From positions 1 through 64,000 of the forward strand of contig NZ_JARFYM010000007.1 in assembly GCF_030272705.1 (NCBI RefSeq): a stretch of DNA of 64,000 bases, given 5' to 3'. Numbering within the stretch: the first letter of the stretch is position 1; every line of letters begins with the position of its first letter. Positions 63,285-64,000 of the stretch are shown one piece after another. This DNA is from Rhizobium mayense. Its GTDB lineage: Bacteria; Pseudomonadota; Alphaproteobacteria; Rhizobiales; Rhizobiaceae. The notes under the pieces are model-generated. The model was not told the origin of the DNA and did no database searches. It saw only the letters and a program-made list of their open reading frames with translations. The position numbers and the translations under genes are program-made.

Positions 63285-64000
63285 ATGACCGACTCTGGCG
63301 CGGTAATCGACTGGCTTCTCGGCTCCGACCCATCGATCCGATGGCAGGTGATGCGCGACCTGCTCGACGCCTCGGAAGCGGAATGGATGGCGGAGCGAGC
63401 CAAAGTGGAGACCGAGGGCTGGGGCGCCAGACTTCTTTCCTATCAGGACGAAGACGGTCAGTGGGCAGGCGGCGCCTTCCTGCCACGCAATTTCAATTCT
63501 CGAGAATGGCATGAACACGGTCAGCCGTGGACGGCCACCAGCTTTTCCCTGTCGCAGTTGCGGGAGTTTGGCCTCGATCCATCGTCGGAGCGGGCAAGAC
63601 GAACTGTCGAATTGATCGGCGCAAGCTCAAGATGGGATGAAGGCGGTCAGCCCTACTGGCAGGGCGAAGTCGAGGAGTGCATCAACGGCCGGACCGTTGC
63701 CGACGGTGCCTATTTCGGGGTCGACGTCTCATCCATTGTTAACAGGCTCGTCGGCGAGCGTCTCGAAGACGGCGGGTGGAATTGCGAGAGGATCAACGGC
63801 TCGGTCCGCTCGTCCTTCGCGAGCACGATCAATGTACTGGAAGGACTGCTGGAATTTGAGAGGGCGACCGGGGGCACACCTCAATCTCGAGAGGCGCGCA
63901 GGTCGGGCGAAGAATATATCCTGGAACGGAACCTCTTTCGCCGTCTCGGCACCGGCGAGCCCGCAGACGAGCGCTTTCTGCGCTTCGTGCACCCAAACCG
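63285..64000 (+). CDS. Alpha/alpha-toroid (squalene-cyclase-like) hypothetical protein, 3' end cut
   Basis: An open frame of 238 complete codons starts at an ATG (MTDSGAVIDWLLGSDPSIRW) and runs off the window end without a stop. Short repeats of the kind QDEDGQWAGGAFLP and LEDGGWNCE, with Trp and Gly-rich turns, resemble the toroid of squalene/hopene cyclase and prenyltransferase folds. No catalytic Asp-rich motif is visible in this part. Function is unknown. Confidence 0.7.
   Translation, partial: MTDSGAVIDWLLGSDPSIRWQVMRDLLDASEAEWMAERAKVETEGWGARLLSYQDEDGQWAGGAFLPRNFNSREWHEHGQPWTATSFSLSQLREFGLDPSSERARRTVELIGASSRWDEGGQPYWQGEVEECINGRTVADGAYFGVDVSSIVNRLVGERLEDGGWNCERINGSVRSSFASTINVLEGLLEFERATGGTPQSREARRSGEEYILERNLFRRLGTGEPADERFLRFVHPN

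Overview
The window looks like a chromosomal segment of a Rhizobiaceae alphaproteobacterium (Rhizobium-type). The basis is gene content and protein wording: an ALAS-type HemA, the fdsGBA-fdhD-fdsD formate dehydrogenase cluster, TamA/TamB, a form II CoxSLM cluster, arginase with ornithine aminotransferase under an Lrp/AsnC gene, GlpR/GlpD, and RIME-like GC-rich palindromes. Codon third positions are GC-rich in most of the genes.

Positions 1-25371 read as an anti-phage genomic island. Its left edge in this window is the end of an IS3-family insertion sequence. Then, on the minus strand, comes a class 1 DISARM-type operon: drmD (SNF2 helicase), drmMI (adenine methyltransferase), a DUF3883 protein, an unrecognised protein, drmA (helicase) and drmB (DUF1998). 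No canonical drmC is present. Upstream on the same strand are a phospholipase-D-fold protein with two HxK motifs, a DUF6361 protein and a DUF2971 protein. Divergent from these is a two-gene unit, a DGQHR-domain (DndB-like) protein plus a small helical protein with an Rx6H motif. Next comes a membrane-segment-free FtsH-like AAA/M41 protease with a small partner, then an XRE regulator. About 400 bases without a gene follow, packed with short perfect hairpins, and the island ends at the 3' half of a tRNA-Arg(CCT), which looks like an attachment-site duplicate. The remaining half and any integrase would lie to the left, outside the window.

Positions 25372-29500 hold a thin accessory stretch: an MFS drug transporter, DUF3307 membrane protein, metallophosphoesterase and weak small ORFs. 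From about 29.5 kb the content is housekeeping and metabolic: BON protein, dxr (isoprenoid synthesis), serine/threonine dehydratase, hemA, coxSLM (form II), a glycine-zipper lipoprotein, tamA-tamB (outer-membrane assembly), lrp-arginase-rocD (arginine catabolism), an orphan CheW-like protein, the formate dehydrogenase operon with its LysR gene, ridA, an NmrA pseudogene, a GlxA-type regulator, small and secreted hypothetical proteins, an ArsR regulator, an SDR oxidoreductase, glpR-glpD, and the start of an alpha/alpha-toroid-like protein cut by the window end.

No CRISPR array, rRNA or complete tRNA was found. Starts were re-chosen where Shine-Dalgarno position or overlaps favoured an internal ATG. 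All functional calls rest on motifs read by eye; no database search was possible.
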